From JBFFZF01 sp050732695 (GTDB taxonomy: Bacteria > Gemmatimonadota > Gemmatimonadetes > Longimicrobiales > RSA9): a stretch of 64,000 bases of DNA. Under the pieces are notes generated by a model. The model had not been told where the DNA came from. It searched no databases and saw nothing but the letters and a program-made list of their open reading frames with translations. The stretch covers positions 62,001 through 126,000 of the forward strand of contig JBOHRL010000037.1 in NCBI GenBank assembly GCA_050732695.1, read 5' to 3'. Positions 17,347 through 27,300 of this stretch are shown piece after piece (position 1 is the first letter of the stretch; every line of letters starts with the position of its first letter). A program made the translations under genes and the position numbers.

Positions 17347-18236
17347 GGCCGCAGGATGCGAAGCGACAGATCGAGCGCCGGTGCGGAGTGCGTGAGCGAG
17401 CCCACGCTGATGAAGTCGACACCGGTCTCCGCGACAGCGCGTATCCGATCGAGCGTCATGTTACCGGATGCTTCGAGCGCCGGTGCATCGGACTGATGCC
17501 TTGCCCTTTCCACGGCTTCCCGCATGGTCGCCGCGTCCATGTTGTCGAGCAGGATGCGGTCCGCGCCTGCGGCGAGCGCGGCATCGACATCGACGAGAGT
17601 GCTCGCTTCGACGATGACGGGCAGTCCCTTCGAGTTCAGTTCGCGAACGCGCTGAATCGCTTCGTCGATACCGCCGGCAATGGCGATGTGATTGTCCTTG
17701 ATGAGCACAGCATCGTACAGGCCGTGCCGATGGTTCACGCCGCCGCCCGCGCGGACGGCTGCTTTTTCGAGGGAGCGCCAGCCCGGCGTGGTCTTGCGCG
17801 TGTCGAGGATGCGCGCGCTCGTGCCTGCGACCGCATCGACGAAGCATCGCGTAACACTGGCGACACCGGAAAGGCGTTGCAGGAAATTGAGGGCAACGCG
17901 TTCGCCGGTCAGGATCGCGCGGCCGGGTCCGCGCAGCGTAAGGACGACATCGCCGGGTGCAACGCGCGTTCCATCGTCTGCAATCACACGCGAATCGACG
18001 CGCGGGTCGAGGCGCAGAAAAACAGCCCGTGCCGGTGTCACGCCGGCGATGACGCCTTCCGCCTTCGCCACGATCTCGGCGCGCACACGGGTACGAGCAG
18101 GGATGACCCAACGACTCGTGACATCGCCGGGACCCCGATCCTCGGCGAGGGCGAGGTCGATCAGGTGAAGGACATCGTCCTCGACGGTCGCCAGGACGGA
18201 GCCGCGACCCTCCGCAGCATCGGCTTTCTGGTTCAC
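17343..18236 (-). CDS. nadC: Nicotinate-nucleotide pyrophosphorylase (carboxylating)
   Basis: A 297-residue NadC starting at a GTG that overlaps the bshA stop (GTGA). Family marks are LALAEDRGPGDVTSRWV, LNFLQRLSGVASVTRCFVDA, ILDTRKTTPGWRSLEKAAVR, GGVNHRHGLYDAVLIKDNHI and, near the end, VDFISVGSLTHSAPALDLSL. It converts quinolinate and PRPP to nicotinate mononucleotide, the entry to de novo NAD. A much longer open frame exists upstream, but it lies inside bshA. Neither nadA nor nadB is in the window. Confidence 0.95.
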   Translation of the reverse strand: MNQKADAAEGRGSVLATVEDDVLHLIDLALAEDRGPGDVTSRWVIPARTRVRAEIVAKAEGVIAGVTPARAVFLRLDPRVDSRVIADDGTRVAPGDVVLTLRGPGRAILTGERVALNFLQRLSGVASVTRCFVDAVAGTSARILDTRKTTPGWRSLEKAAVRAGGGVNHRHGLYDAVLIKDNHIAIAGGIDEAIQRVRELNSKGLPVIVEASTLVDVDAALAAGADRILLDNMDAATMREAVERARHQSDAPALEASGNMTLDRIRAVAETGVDFISVGSLTHSAPALDLSLRILRP

Positions 18237-19372
18237 CGGCGCAGGACCTCTTCGTACCAGGATTCGTACATGGGCACGACGCGGTCGGCGCTGAAGCGTT
18301 CCGCGGCGCCGCGCGCGGCCTCGCTGGCCTCGGCCCAGATCTTCGCGTCGCGTAGCACAGCCACACCCTGCTCGGCCATCATGTCGACATCGCCAACCGG
18401 TGCGACCTGTCCGGCAAGCGGCGGGGCAAGAACTTCGGGAATGCCGCCGACGTTGGTGGCGACGACGGGGACACCGCACGCCATGGCTTCGAGCGCGACC
18501 AGACCAAACGATTCGGACTCGCTGGGCAGCAGGAAGAGGTCCGTGCAGGAGAGCAGCTCCGCGACCGAGTTCTGCTTGCCGAGGAAGACCACACGATCGC
18601 TGACGCGCTCCTCGACGGCAACGTTCTGGGCGCGCACACGCTCCGGCCCATCCCCGACGAGCAGCAGCCTCGAGGGGATGCGTTTGGCGATGCGCGCGAA
18701 GATGCGCACGACATCGTGCACGCGCTTGACGGCGCGGAAGTTCGAGATGTGCGTGACAATCTTCTCACCGTCCGTCGCGAACTTCGAGCGATGACACGGA
18801 TAGGCGTTGCGGCGGTACCGCTCCGGATCGACGAAGTTCGGAATGACGCGAATGCCCGATGGCGCGATCTCGAACTTGTTGACGGTCTCGCGCCGGAGAT
18901 ATTCCGAGACGGCGGAAAGGCCATCCGATTTGCGGATCGAGAACTGCGTGATCGCCCGGAACGATGGATCCTGGCCGACAAGAGTGATGTCCGTCCCGTG
19001 CAGTGTCGTAACAATGCGGAACTCCGGCCGGCCGAGCATCTCCTTTGCGACCCAGGCGGATGTCGCATGAGGCACGGCATAGTGCGCGTGCATCAGGTCG
19101 AGTCCGTGCTGAACAGTCACGTTGTGCATGGCGACACTGAGAGCAAGATTGTACGGCGGGTGCTCGAACAGCGGATACGACGGGACCTCGACCTCGTGGT
19201 AATAGATCCGCTCGACGAAGTACGGGAGCCGGAACGGCTGCGCGTACGTAATGAAATGCACCTCATGGCCACGGCGCGCGAGTTCGATGCCGAGTTCCGT
19301 CGCAACCACGCCGGAACCTCCGTACACCGGATAACAGCTGATGCCGATCTTCAGCGGCCGGTTGGTTTCCAT
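18233..19372 (-). CDS. bshA: N-acetyl-alpha-D-glucosaminyl L-malate synthase (bacillithiol)
   Basis: A 379-residue GT4 glycosyltransferase. It opens with the BshA signature KIGISCYPVYGGSGVVATEL and shows HAHYAVPHATSAWVA, TTLHGTDITLVGQDPSF and the C-terminal donor site SESESFGLVALEAMACGVPV. BshA joins UDP-GlcNAc to L-malate, the first step in bacillithiol synthesis, so this organism probably uses bacillithiol as its low-molecular-weight thiol. bshB and bshC are not in the window. It overlaps miaA by 22 bp at its start and nadC by four at its end. Confidence 0.93.
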   Translation of the reverse strand: METNRPLKIGISCYPVYGGSGVVATELGIELARRGHEVHFITYAQPFRLPYFVERIYYHEVEVPSYPLFEHPPYNLALSVAMHNVTVQHGLDLMHAHYAVPHATSAWVAKEMLGRPEFRIVTTLHGTDITLVGQDPSFRAITQFSIRKSDGLSAVSEYLRRETVNKFEIAPSGIRVIPNFVDPERYRRNAYPCHRSKFATDGEKIVTHISNFRAVKRVHDVVRIFARIAKRIPSRLLLVGDGPERVRAQNVAVEERVSDRVVFLGKQNSVAELLSCTDLFLLPSESESFGLVALEAMACGVPVVATNVGGIPEVLAPPLAGQVAPVGDVDMMAEQGVAVLRDAKIWAEASEAARGAAERFSADRVVPMYESWYEEVLRR

Positions 19373-20286
19373 AGCTCCACTATGCGTTCAACGAGTTCAT
19401 CGAGTGGACCGGTCGCATCCAGGCGGTGTGCGCCCGGCGGCAACTGGTGGCGGTACCACGTCCGCTGGCGGCGCGCGTACCGTCGCGTCGCCGCACGGGT
19501 CTGGTTGATGGCTTCGTCGAGCGTCCGCTCGCCGCGCACGTGAGGGATCAGCTCGGCATAGCCGGTAGCGCTCATACCCGGATCCCGCTCTGTATAGCCG
19601 GCGTCGAGCAGAGCCCGGACTTCTTCGACCAGGCCGGCCTCGACCATCGCGATGACACGCGCATCGATTCGGGCGCGCAATTCTTCCGGCGGCCGTTCGA
19701 GCACGAAGATCGTTGGCTCGAGAGGAGCGGTCTGCTCGCTCGCATGGCGCTGCCACCACGAAAGAGACCGTCCGGTGAGCAGTGCGATCTCGATGGTTCG
19801 GGCCAGCCGTTGGCGGCCACCGCCGGTCTCCGCGATCGGCGACGCAGCGTCCAGGGCGCGTACCCAGCGGCGCAGGGTTGCCGTCTCCATGTCCTGGAAC
19901 CGCGCGCGCAGTCGAGCACGTTCATCGTGATCGAGCGGCGGCTCCTCGAACAGAGGGTGCGTGAGCGCGCGCAGAAAGAAGCCCGTGCCTCCAACGACAA
20001 GGGGGACCTTGCTGCGGCTCTGGATGTCGGCCACCCAGCAGCGGGCCTCGCGAGCAAAACGTCCGGCGCTGTAGCGCTCGTCCGGCGCGACGCGCTCGAA
20101 GCCGTGGTGCGGGATGTTGCGACGTTCGCCCGTGGTTGGCTTGGCAGTCCCGATGTCCATGCCGCGGTAGACCTGACGCGAATCCATGGAGATGACCTCG
20201 GCGCCAATGCGTTCCGCGAGTTTGACGGCGAGGGCAGTCTTGCCGGTGGCAGTCGCACCGGTGAGCACGAGTACACCGTCAGCCAT
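19351..20286 (-). CDS. miaA: tRNA dimethylallyltransferase
   Basis: A 311-residue MiaA from MADGVLVLTGATATGKTALA, where GATATGKT is the P-loop. ISMDSRQVYRGMDIGTAKPT is the conserved DSRQVY block, LVVGGTGFFLRALTHPLFE follows, and RAATRRYARRQRTWYR is the C-terminal RNA-binding motif. It adds dimethylallyl to A37 of tRNAs that read U-starting codons. The start overlaps the mutL stop by eight bases; a longer frame inside mutL is rejected. mutL-miaA adjacency is widespread. Confidence 0.95.
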   Translation of the reverse strand: MADGVLVLTGATATGKTALAVKLAERIGAEVISMDSRQVYRGMDIGTAKPTTGERRNIPHHGFERVAPDERYSAGRFAREARCWVADIQSRSKVPLVVGGTGFFLRALTHPLFEEPPLDHDERARLRARFQDMETATLRRWVRALDAASPIAETGGGRQRLARTIEIALLTGRSLSWWQRHASEQTAPLEPTIFVLERPPEELRARIDARVIAMVEAGLVEEVRALLDAGYTERDPGMSATGYAELIPHVRGERTLDEAINQTRAATRRYARRQRTWYRHQLPPGAHRLDATGPLDELVERIVELWKPTGR

Positions 20287-22027
20287 GCCGGCCAAAGCGG
20301 CGCTGAAGCTCGTCGAGCGAGAGACGCACGATCGTGGGCCGGCCGTGCACATCGTGATAGGGCAGATCGGTCGCGAAAAGGCGATCGAACAGCTCTCCCA
20401 TCTCCGAGGCGGACAGGGATTGGCCGGCCTTGATCGCGGCTTTGCACGCGAACGTCATGGCGATGCGCTCGTGCTGCGTGTGCGCAGCCCGTGTGAGTTC
20501 ACTTCCCTCCGCCAGCTCGTTGATCATCTCGCGCAGACAGCGTTCCGGGTCGAACCATGGGTGCGGGCTCGGGGCCGCGTGTACGATCATGGTACGCCCG
20601 CCAAACGGTTCGATCTCAAAACCTGCCTGCGTGAACAGGGAATGCGAGTTCTCGACCACATCATATTCTGCGGGTGACAGGCGCAGCACGATGGGGAAGA
20701 GCAAGCGCTGGCTGGCGCGGCCACCCGCATCGAATGCAGCCATCATCTCCTGGAACAGGACGCGCTCGTGGGCCGAGTGTTGATCGATGATGAGCATGCC
20801 GCTGCGCGTCTCGGCAAGCAGATACGTGTCGTGGATCTGCCAGAGCCTGACCCTGAGCGGCGGTGAGGCGACCTCCGCTGTACCACCGTTGCCGGCTGCA
20901 TCATCCTCGATCGGACTTGCGGCCGGGACAAAGAAGGCAAGCTGTCCGGGCGTCGCAGGATCATGCTCGGTCAGGCGAACGTGAGATGTCGAGGCGAGCT
21001 GCGGCAGGCGGGGTATGCGATCCATCGTCGCGGCACTCTCGAGGCCGCCAAGCGCCGATCGCACGGCATGTTCGACCGTCGCCTCGACAACAGCCCGATC
21101 CCGGAACCGCACTTCCGCCTTGGTCGGGTGGACGTTCACATCGACTGCGCCAGCAGGTACGTCCACGTAGAGCAGGACCGACGGCCGCGCTCCGTGCGGA
21201 ACCGTAGTCCTGTACGCGCGTTCGGCGGCCCACACCAGTTCGCGGTCGCGGAACGGTCGACCGTCCACGAAGAGATGAATACGGCGGGGTCCTGCAAGTG
21301 CTGCATCGGGCCGTTCGATCAGACCGGCTACGGTCAAACCATCGCGCCCGTGCGAAAGCGCGAGAAACCGGGCCGCTGCATCATCGCCCCACAGCGCCGC
21401 GACGCGAGCGGCAAGGTTCGGTGCTGCGGGCAGCTCGAGCAACGCGCGGCCGTTCGACTCGAAGCGGAAGGCAACCGAGAGATTGGCGAGCGCGAGTGAC
21501 TGCACGGCATCGACGGCAGAACGCGTTTCCACGGCCGCGCTCTTGAGAAACTTCGCGCGAGCCGGAACGTTCATGAAGAGTTGCCGCACGACAATGGTCG
21601 TGCCGGCCTGCCGTGCGCATTCCTCCGCACCGTGCACGCGGCCTGCCGCGACGCGCACCCGCGTGCCGACGCCGCCCTGTTCTGCGGTCTCGAGTGTGAC
21701 GCGCGCAACGGACGCGATCGAGGGCAGGGCTTCGCCGCGAAATCCGAGGGTTCGAATCGACCGCAGATCGCCGGCTCCGCCAAGTTTGCTCGTGGCATGA
21801 CGGTCGAAACACAGCAGTGCATCGTCGCGGCCCATTCCGCAGCCATCGTCGGCGACGCGGATCTCGGTCTTGCCACCGTTGCGGATGCTCACATCGATGC
21901 GCGTTGCCGCAGCATCGAGCGCATTCTCGACGAGTTCCTTCACGACCGAAGCCGGCCGTTCCACAACTTCGCCGGCCGCAATCTGGTTGGCCAGCGTATC
22001 AGGCAGAACCTGGATGCGACGAGCCAT
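20279..22027 (-). CDS. mutL: DNA mismatch repair protein MutL
   Basis: A 582-residue MutL starting MARRIQVLPDTLANQIAAGE after a GGAG site. The GHKL ATPase has GEVVERPASVVKELVENALD, ADDGCGMGRDDALL (usual DNG changed to DDG), GFRGEALPSIASVA and GTRVRVAAGRV. A linker (about 330-390) is followed by the C-terminal dimerisation domain. The endonuclease metal motif DQHAx2Ex4E appears as DQHSAHERVLFQE, with Gln at the last Glu position, and the CPHGRP motif appears as DVHGRP. Whether it nicks DNA is therefore uncertain. It couples MutS recognition to repair. Confidence 0.94.
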   Translation of the reverse strand: MARRIQVLPDTLANQIAAGEVVERPASVVKELVENALDAAATRIDVSIRNGGKTEIRVADDGCGMGRDDALLCFDRHATSKLGGAGDLRSIRTLGFRGEALPSIASVARVTLETAEQGGVGTRVRVAAGRVHGAEECARQAGTTIVVRQLFMNVPARAKFLKSAAVETRSAVDAVQSLALANLSVAFRFESNGRALLELPAAPNLAARVAALWGDDAAARFLALSHGRDGLTVAGLIERPDAALAGPRRIHLFVDGRPFRDRELVWAAERAYRTTVPHGARPSVLLYVDVPAGAVDVNVHPTKAEVRFRDRAVVEATVEHAVRSALGGLESAATMDRIPRLPQLASTSHVRLTEHDPATPGQLAFFVPAASPIEDDAAGNGGTAEVASPPLRVRLWQIHDTYLLAETRSGMLIIDQHSAHERVLFQEMMAAFDAGGRASQRLLFPIVLRLSPAEYDVVENSHSLFTQAGFEIEPFGGRTMIVHAAPSPHPWFDPERCLREMINELAEGSELTRAAHTQHERIAMTFACKAAIKAGQSLSASEMGELFDRLFATDLPYHDVHGRPTIVRLSLDELQRRFGRHG

Positions 22028-22065
22028 TCGCTCCGTTGAGATGCGCGCAGGCCGTGACCCACGCA

Positions 22066-22839
22066 TCAGTCATTGTCCTGCGATCCTGGAATCCGGTAGA
22101 ACGCACGTGTGTTCCGGTCCGTCAATGTCGCCAGTTCTTCTGTTTCGATGTCTCTCATTGCCGCGACCGACGCGCAGATCGCCGGCAGAAACGATGGCTC
22201 GTTCCGCTGCCCGCGATGTGGAACCGGCGCGAGGTATGGACTGTCCGTCTCGATCAGGAGGCGATCCGGCGGAACATGACGAACCAGATCGGCATCCGCA
22301 TAATTCCTGAACGTTACGATGCCTGCGAACGAGACGAACCAGTCAAGATCGAGTGCGACGTCGAGTAATCTGGACGTCCCCGTAAAGCAATGGAGAACGC
22401 CGGTCACTTCATTGCCCGCGGCCAGCATCATCGCCGCGGTGTCCGGCTCTGCGTCTCGCGTGTGAACGATGACGGGCAACCCGGTCTCGGCAGCCAGTGC
22501 GACGTGTCGTTCGAACGCATCACGCTGCACGGAGCGCGGTGAGTTATCATAGTGGTAATCGAGGCCCGTCTCGCCAATGGCCACGACACGCGGGCGTTCG
22601 AGCAGTTCGACGATCCGGGCGAAGTCATCATGAAGTGACAGGGCCTCGTGCGGATGGATGCCGGCGGTGCACCAGACGTCGGCCTGTGCGGCCGCGAGCG
22701 TGCACGCTGCTTCTGCCTGAAGCGCGTTCGCACCGATCGTGACAAAGCCGCGCACGCCAGCCGCCCGCGCGCGGGCCAGCGCCGTCTCGACCTCGCCCGC
22801 AAACGCATCGTCCGTCAGATGGCAGTGTGCGTCAAACAT
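22066..22839 (-). CDS. tatD: TatD-family metal-dependent deoxyribonuclease
   Basis: A 257-residue TIM-barrel hydrolase starting MFDAHCHLTDDAFAGEVETA. The metal ligands are visible: HCH in FDAHCHL, Glu in AIGETGLDYHY, His in PVIVHTRDAE, His in GVLHCFTG and Asp in LIETDSPYLAPVPHRGQRNE. TatD proteins degrade DNA and act in oxidative-damage repair. A start 18 codons upstream is possible but unlike the family. It lies 81 bp after secF and 38 bp before mutL. Confidence 0.93.
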   Translation of the reverse strand: MFDAHCHLTDDAFAGEVETALARARAAGVRGFVTIGANALQAEAACTLAAAQADVWCTAGIHPHEALSLHDDFARIVELLERPRVVAIGETGLDYHYDNSPRSVQRDAFERHVALAAETGLPVIVHTRDAEPDTAAMMLAAGNEVTGVLHCFTGTSRLLDVALDLDWFVSFAGIVTFRNYADADLVRHVPPDRLLIETDSPYLAPVPHRGQRNEPSFLPAICASVAAMRDIETEELATLTDRNTRAFYRIPGSQDND

Positions 22840-22920
22840 GTCGATCGGTCCGGTAACGAAGCCGGCCGCCGCGCGATCCGCGACGGCCGGCACCCCCAGA
22901 GGCCGGGACTCCCCGCTTGC

Positions 22921-23877
22921 TCAGAGCGCGGCCTTGGCCGTCGCGGGCCGCTTTGCCTTCTTCGTATCGCGAGGCCACTGCTTCTCGATCGCGCGCAATG
23001 CCGGCGCTGCCACGAAGATCGACGAGTACGTGCCCAGGGTAATGCCGATGATCATGATCACCGCGAACTCGCGAACGACCGTACCACCGAACAGGAACAG
23101 TGCCAGCAGCGTGGCAAGCGTCGTCGAGCCGGTCAACACGGTGCGCGGCAGCGTCGCGTTGATCGAAAGGTTCAGTACATCCACGAACGGCAGCCGCTTG
23201 CCCGGGCCATGGAGATTCTCGCGCACGCGGTCGAAGATGATGATCGTGTCGTTCAACGAATAACCCACGATTGTCAGCACGGCTGCCACGGTCGGCAGCG
23301 CGACCTCGAACTGGAGCGCGGAAATGACTCCGATCGTGAGCACGACGTCGTGCCCCGTCGCGATGACAGCGGCCAGCCCGAACCGCCACTCGAAGCGAAA
23401 CGCAAGGTAGATCAGTGTCGCCGCGAACGACAGCAGAACCGCGATCGCCGCCTTGGACTGCAATTCGCCACCGACTTTCGCGCCGACTTCTTCGTTACGG
23501 TCGACCACGAATGCGCCGGCACCGAACCGCTGCTCGAGCAACTCCGGCACGCGGAACGCTGTCCCAGACGCTGCCTCGCCCATGACAGGCGTGCGGATCA
23601 CGAAGGCGTTTTCTCCACCGAACTGGCTGACCTGGGCTCCCGACAATCCCTGCTCGATGGCGTCCCGAACTTCTGCCGTCGTCGCTGGCTCATTGAACGT
23701 GACCTGAATGAGCGTACCACCGGCGAAGTCCACGCCATACTCGAGCCAGGAGCCACGCGTGAACTGGAAGAAGAGAGCGGAAACCAGCAACACGCCCAGC
23801 AGTACACCTGAAAAGATGTAGGCCCGCCGTCGCAAGCCGATGAAATCGTAGTCCGCGTTGGCAAAAAACCTGAGCAT
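22921..23877 (-). CDS. secF: Protein translocase subunit SecF
   Basis: A 318-residue SecF with six predicted membrane helices. The first follows MLRFFANADYDFIGLRRRAY, and a periplasmic P1-type domain (about 40-140) begins with the family motif WLEYGVDFAGGTLIQVTFNE. The later helices include YSLNDTIIIFDRVRENLHGP, the SecF signature. With SecD it forms the RND-type complex that uses proton motive force to help secreted proteins leave SecYEG. It follows secD by 14 bp. The C-terminus is Lys/Ala-rich and cytoplasmic. Confidence 0.95.
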   Translation of the reverse strand: MLRFFANADYDFIGLRRRAYIFSGVLLGVLLVSALFFQFTRGSWLEYGVDFAGGTLIQVTFNEPATTAEVRDAIEQGLSGAQVSQFGGENAFVIRTPVMGEAASGTAFRVPELLEQRFGAGAFVVDRNEEVGAKVGGELQSKAAIAVLLSFAATLIYLAFRFEWRFGLAAVIATGHDVVLTIGVISALQFEVALPTVAAVLTIVGYSLNDTIIIFDRVRENLHGPGKRLPFVDVLNLSINATLPRTVLTGSTTLATLLALFLFGGTVVREFAVIMIIGITLGTYSSIFVAAPALRAIEKQWPRDTKKAKRPATAKAAL

Positions 23878-23891
23878 ACTCGAATCGCTCC

Positions 23892-25520
<1,629 letters not shown>

Positions 25521-25692
25521 CCGACGACCTTTCCGTGTGGACGAGTGCGCTCGCGACAGGCGAACGCAAGCTTGATAAAGTGACGGGACGTCAGAACCTT
25601 GTCAATCTGCGGGAGCCTCGTCGCAGTGCGACCAGCGTCCGCTCAGATCGTTTCCGAGGACGAGGATACGCCGGGTCCTGCAACGCCGACAA

Positions 25693-27300
25693 ATGACGGA
25701 TTCCCCCCTTCTTCGGGATCTCGGCACCATCCTTCTGGCCGCCGCCGCCGTTCTGATGGTCACGCGGTTGGCGAAGGTTCCACCGATTCTCGCCTACATC
25801 GCGGCGGGCCTGCTGCTCGGACCGCTGACGGGTCTGGTCGTCGTGTCGCCATCGATCGACCTCATCTCGGAAGTCGGCGTCGCGCTGCTGCTGTTCCTCG
25901 TGGGTCTCGAGTTGACACTGGCTCGCATCCGCGGTCTTGGCCGGGTTGTGCTCGCCGGTGGTGCGCTCCAGGTCGTGCTTACGGCTGCTGCCGGGTTGGT
26001 GCTTGCGCGAATCATCGGTTATCAGGGATACGAGGCACAGATCATCGCATTCTGTGTCACGTTCAGCAGCACGGTCGTCGTCGTGAAGATGCTGCACACG
26101 CGAGGCGAGGTGCATGCGGTGTTCGGTGCCATCGCGGTCGGGCTGTTGCTGGTGCAGGACATTGCGGTCGCGATCGCATTGACGGTGGTCGTCGGGATGG
26201 GGGGCGAGGCAGCGGGGCTGCGGCGGCTGGCGGACGCGGGCGCCGGCATGATCACGCTCGCGGCGATCGCGGTCGTTTCGGCGCGTTGGATCCTGCCAGC
26301 GCTGTTCCGCTGGTTGGGAACGAACCTCGAAGCGGCATTCGTGTGGGCGGTCGGATGGTGTTTCGCGTTCATTCTCGTGGCAGAGACGGGACACGTAGCG
26401 ATCGAAATCGGTGCGTTCATCGCCGGCGTGACGCTGGCGCAGTCGGGTATTCACGAGGATCTGGTCCGGCGCTTTCATCCGCTCGTGAATCTGTTTCTGG
26501 CGGTGTTCTTTGTCAGCCTTGGCGTGCGCCTCGATCCGGGCCGTGCCGCAGCGGTGTGGCCTGCCGGAGTCGCGCTCGGGTTGCTCGTGCTGGTGGGCAA
26601 GCCGGTGCTCGTGCTCGGGATCGTCACTGGCTTCGGCTACGGCGGGCGAACCGCGTTCCGTTCCGCGTTGGCGCTCGGTCAGATGAGCGAATTCTCGTTC
26701 GTTCTCGCGTCGCTCGCGTTTTCGGCAGGTGTGATCTCGGACACGACGCTTTCTCTGATTGGCGTGACGGGTCTGGCGACCATTGCGGTGTCCTCGGCCG
26801 CCATGCAATTCCCCGAATCGCTGTACCGGCTATTGGCCCGCACGGGACTTGCCCGCATGCTCCCGGCCGATGCGGAGGAGAAACCGGAGACTCCGCTCTC
26901 GGGCCATATCATTGTCGTCGGCATGAACTCACTGGGCCGGCGATTGGTGAGTGAATTCGATGCGCGCGGCGAGATCGTGGTTGCGATCGATACCGACCCG
27001 ATCAAGCTGTCGGATCTGCCGGCCAGACAGCTGATCGGAAGTACCGACCATCGTTCGGTTCTCGACGACGCGAACTTCCTCGCCGCCAAGCTCGTCGTGT
27101 CCGCACTTCAGATCGAGGACGCGAACAACCTGCTCGCCCACCGCGCGCGTGCAGCCGGTGTACCCGCGTGCATCCATGCATTCGACGCGTCCGTCGTGCC
27201 GCAGCTCGAGTCGATCGGTGTCAGCTACATGATGGTTTCGAAGCACGACGGCATCCGTCAGGTCGCGGCGGAACTCCGGCGTATCGGTGTGATCGACTGA
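25693..27300 (+). CDS. CPA2 monovalent cation:proton antiporter with C-terminal RCK domain (Kef-like)
   Basis: A 535-residue membrane protein. About residues 1-385 form 11-13 hydrophobic helices with CPA2 marks: PPILAYIAAGLLLGPLTG, EVGVALLLFLVGLELTLARI and GLLLVQDIAVAIALTVVV. The C-terminal part starts GHIIVVGMNSLGRRLVSEF, a Rossmann RCK/TrkA-N domain that senses nucleotides, and lacks the second RCK half. The likely role is K+ or Na+ efflux in exchange for protons. No clear Shine-Dalgarno precedes the ATG. It shares a base with the next, homologous gene (TGATG), so the two may form one heteromeric system. It is divergent from secD. Confidence 0.88.
   Translation: MTDSPLLRDLGTILLAAAAVLMVTRLAKVPPILAYIAAGLLLGPLTGLVVVSPSIDLISEVGVALLLFLVGLELTLARIRGLGRVVLAGGALQVVLTAAAGLVLARIIGYQGYEAQIIAFCVTFSSTVVVVKMLHTRGEVHAVFGAIAVGLLLVQDIAVAIALTVVVGMGGEAAGLRRLADAGAGMITLAAIAVVSARWILPALFRWLGTNLEAAFVWAVGWCFAFILVAETGHVAIEIGAFIAGVTLAQSGIHEDLVRRFHPLVNLFLAVFFVSLGVRLDPGRAAAVWPAGVALGLLVLVGKPVLVLGIVTGFGYGGRTAFRSALALGQMSEFSFVLASLAFSAGVISDTTLSLIGVTGLATIAVSSAAMQFPESLYRLLARTGLARMLPADAEEKPETPLSGHIIVVGMNSLGRRLVSEFDARGEIVVAIDTDPIKLSDLPARQLIGSTDHRSVLDDANFLAAKLVVSALQIEDANNLLAHRARAAGVPACIHAFDASVVPQLESIGVSYMMVSKHDGIRQVAAELRRIGVID

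Noticed and set aside
25572..25605. Promoter for secD from TTGACA at 25600-25605 and TATCAA at 25572-25577
   Set aside because: The spacer is 22 bp, too long for a sigma-70 promoter.
25591..26808. A 405-codon minus-strand open frame opposite the first antiporter
   Set aside because: It is rich in Arg, His, Glu and Gln with no fold or motif, and it mirrors a clear membrane protein gene on the plus strand.
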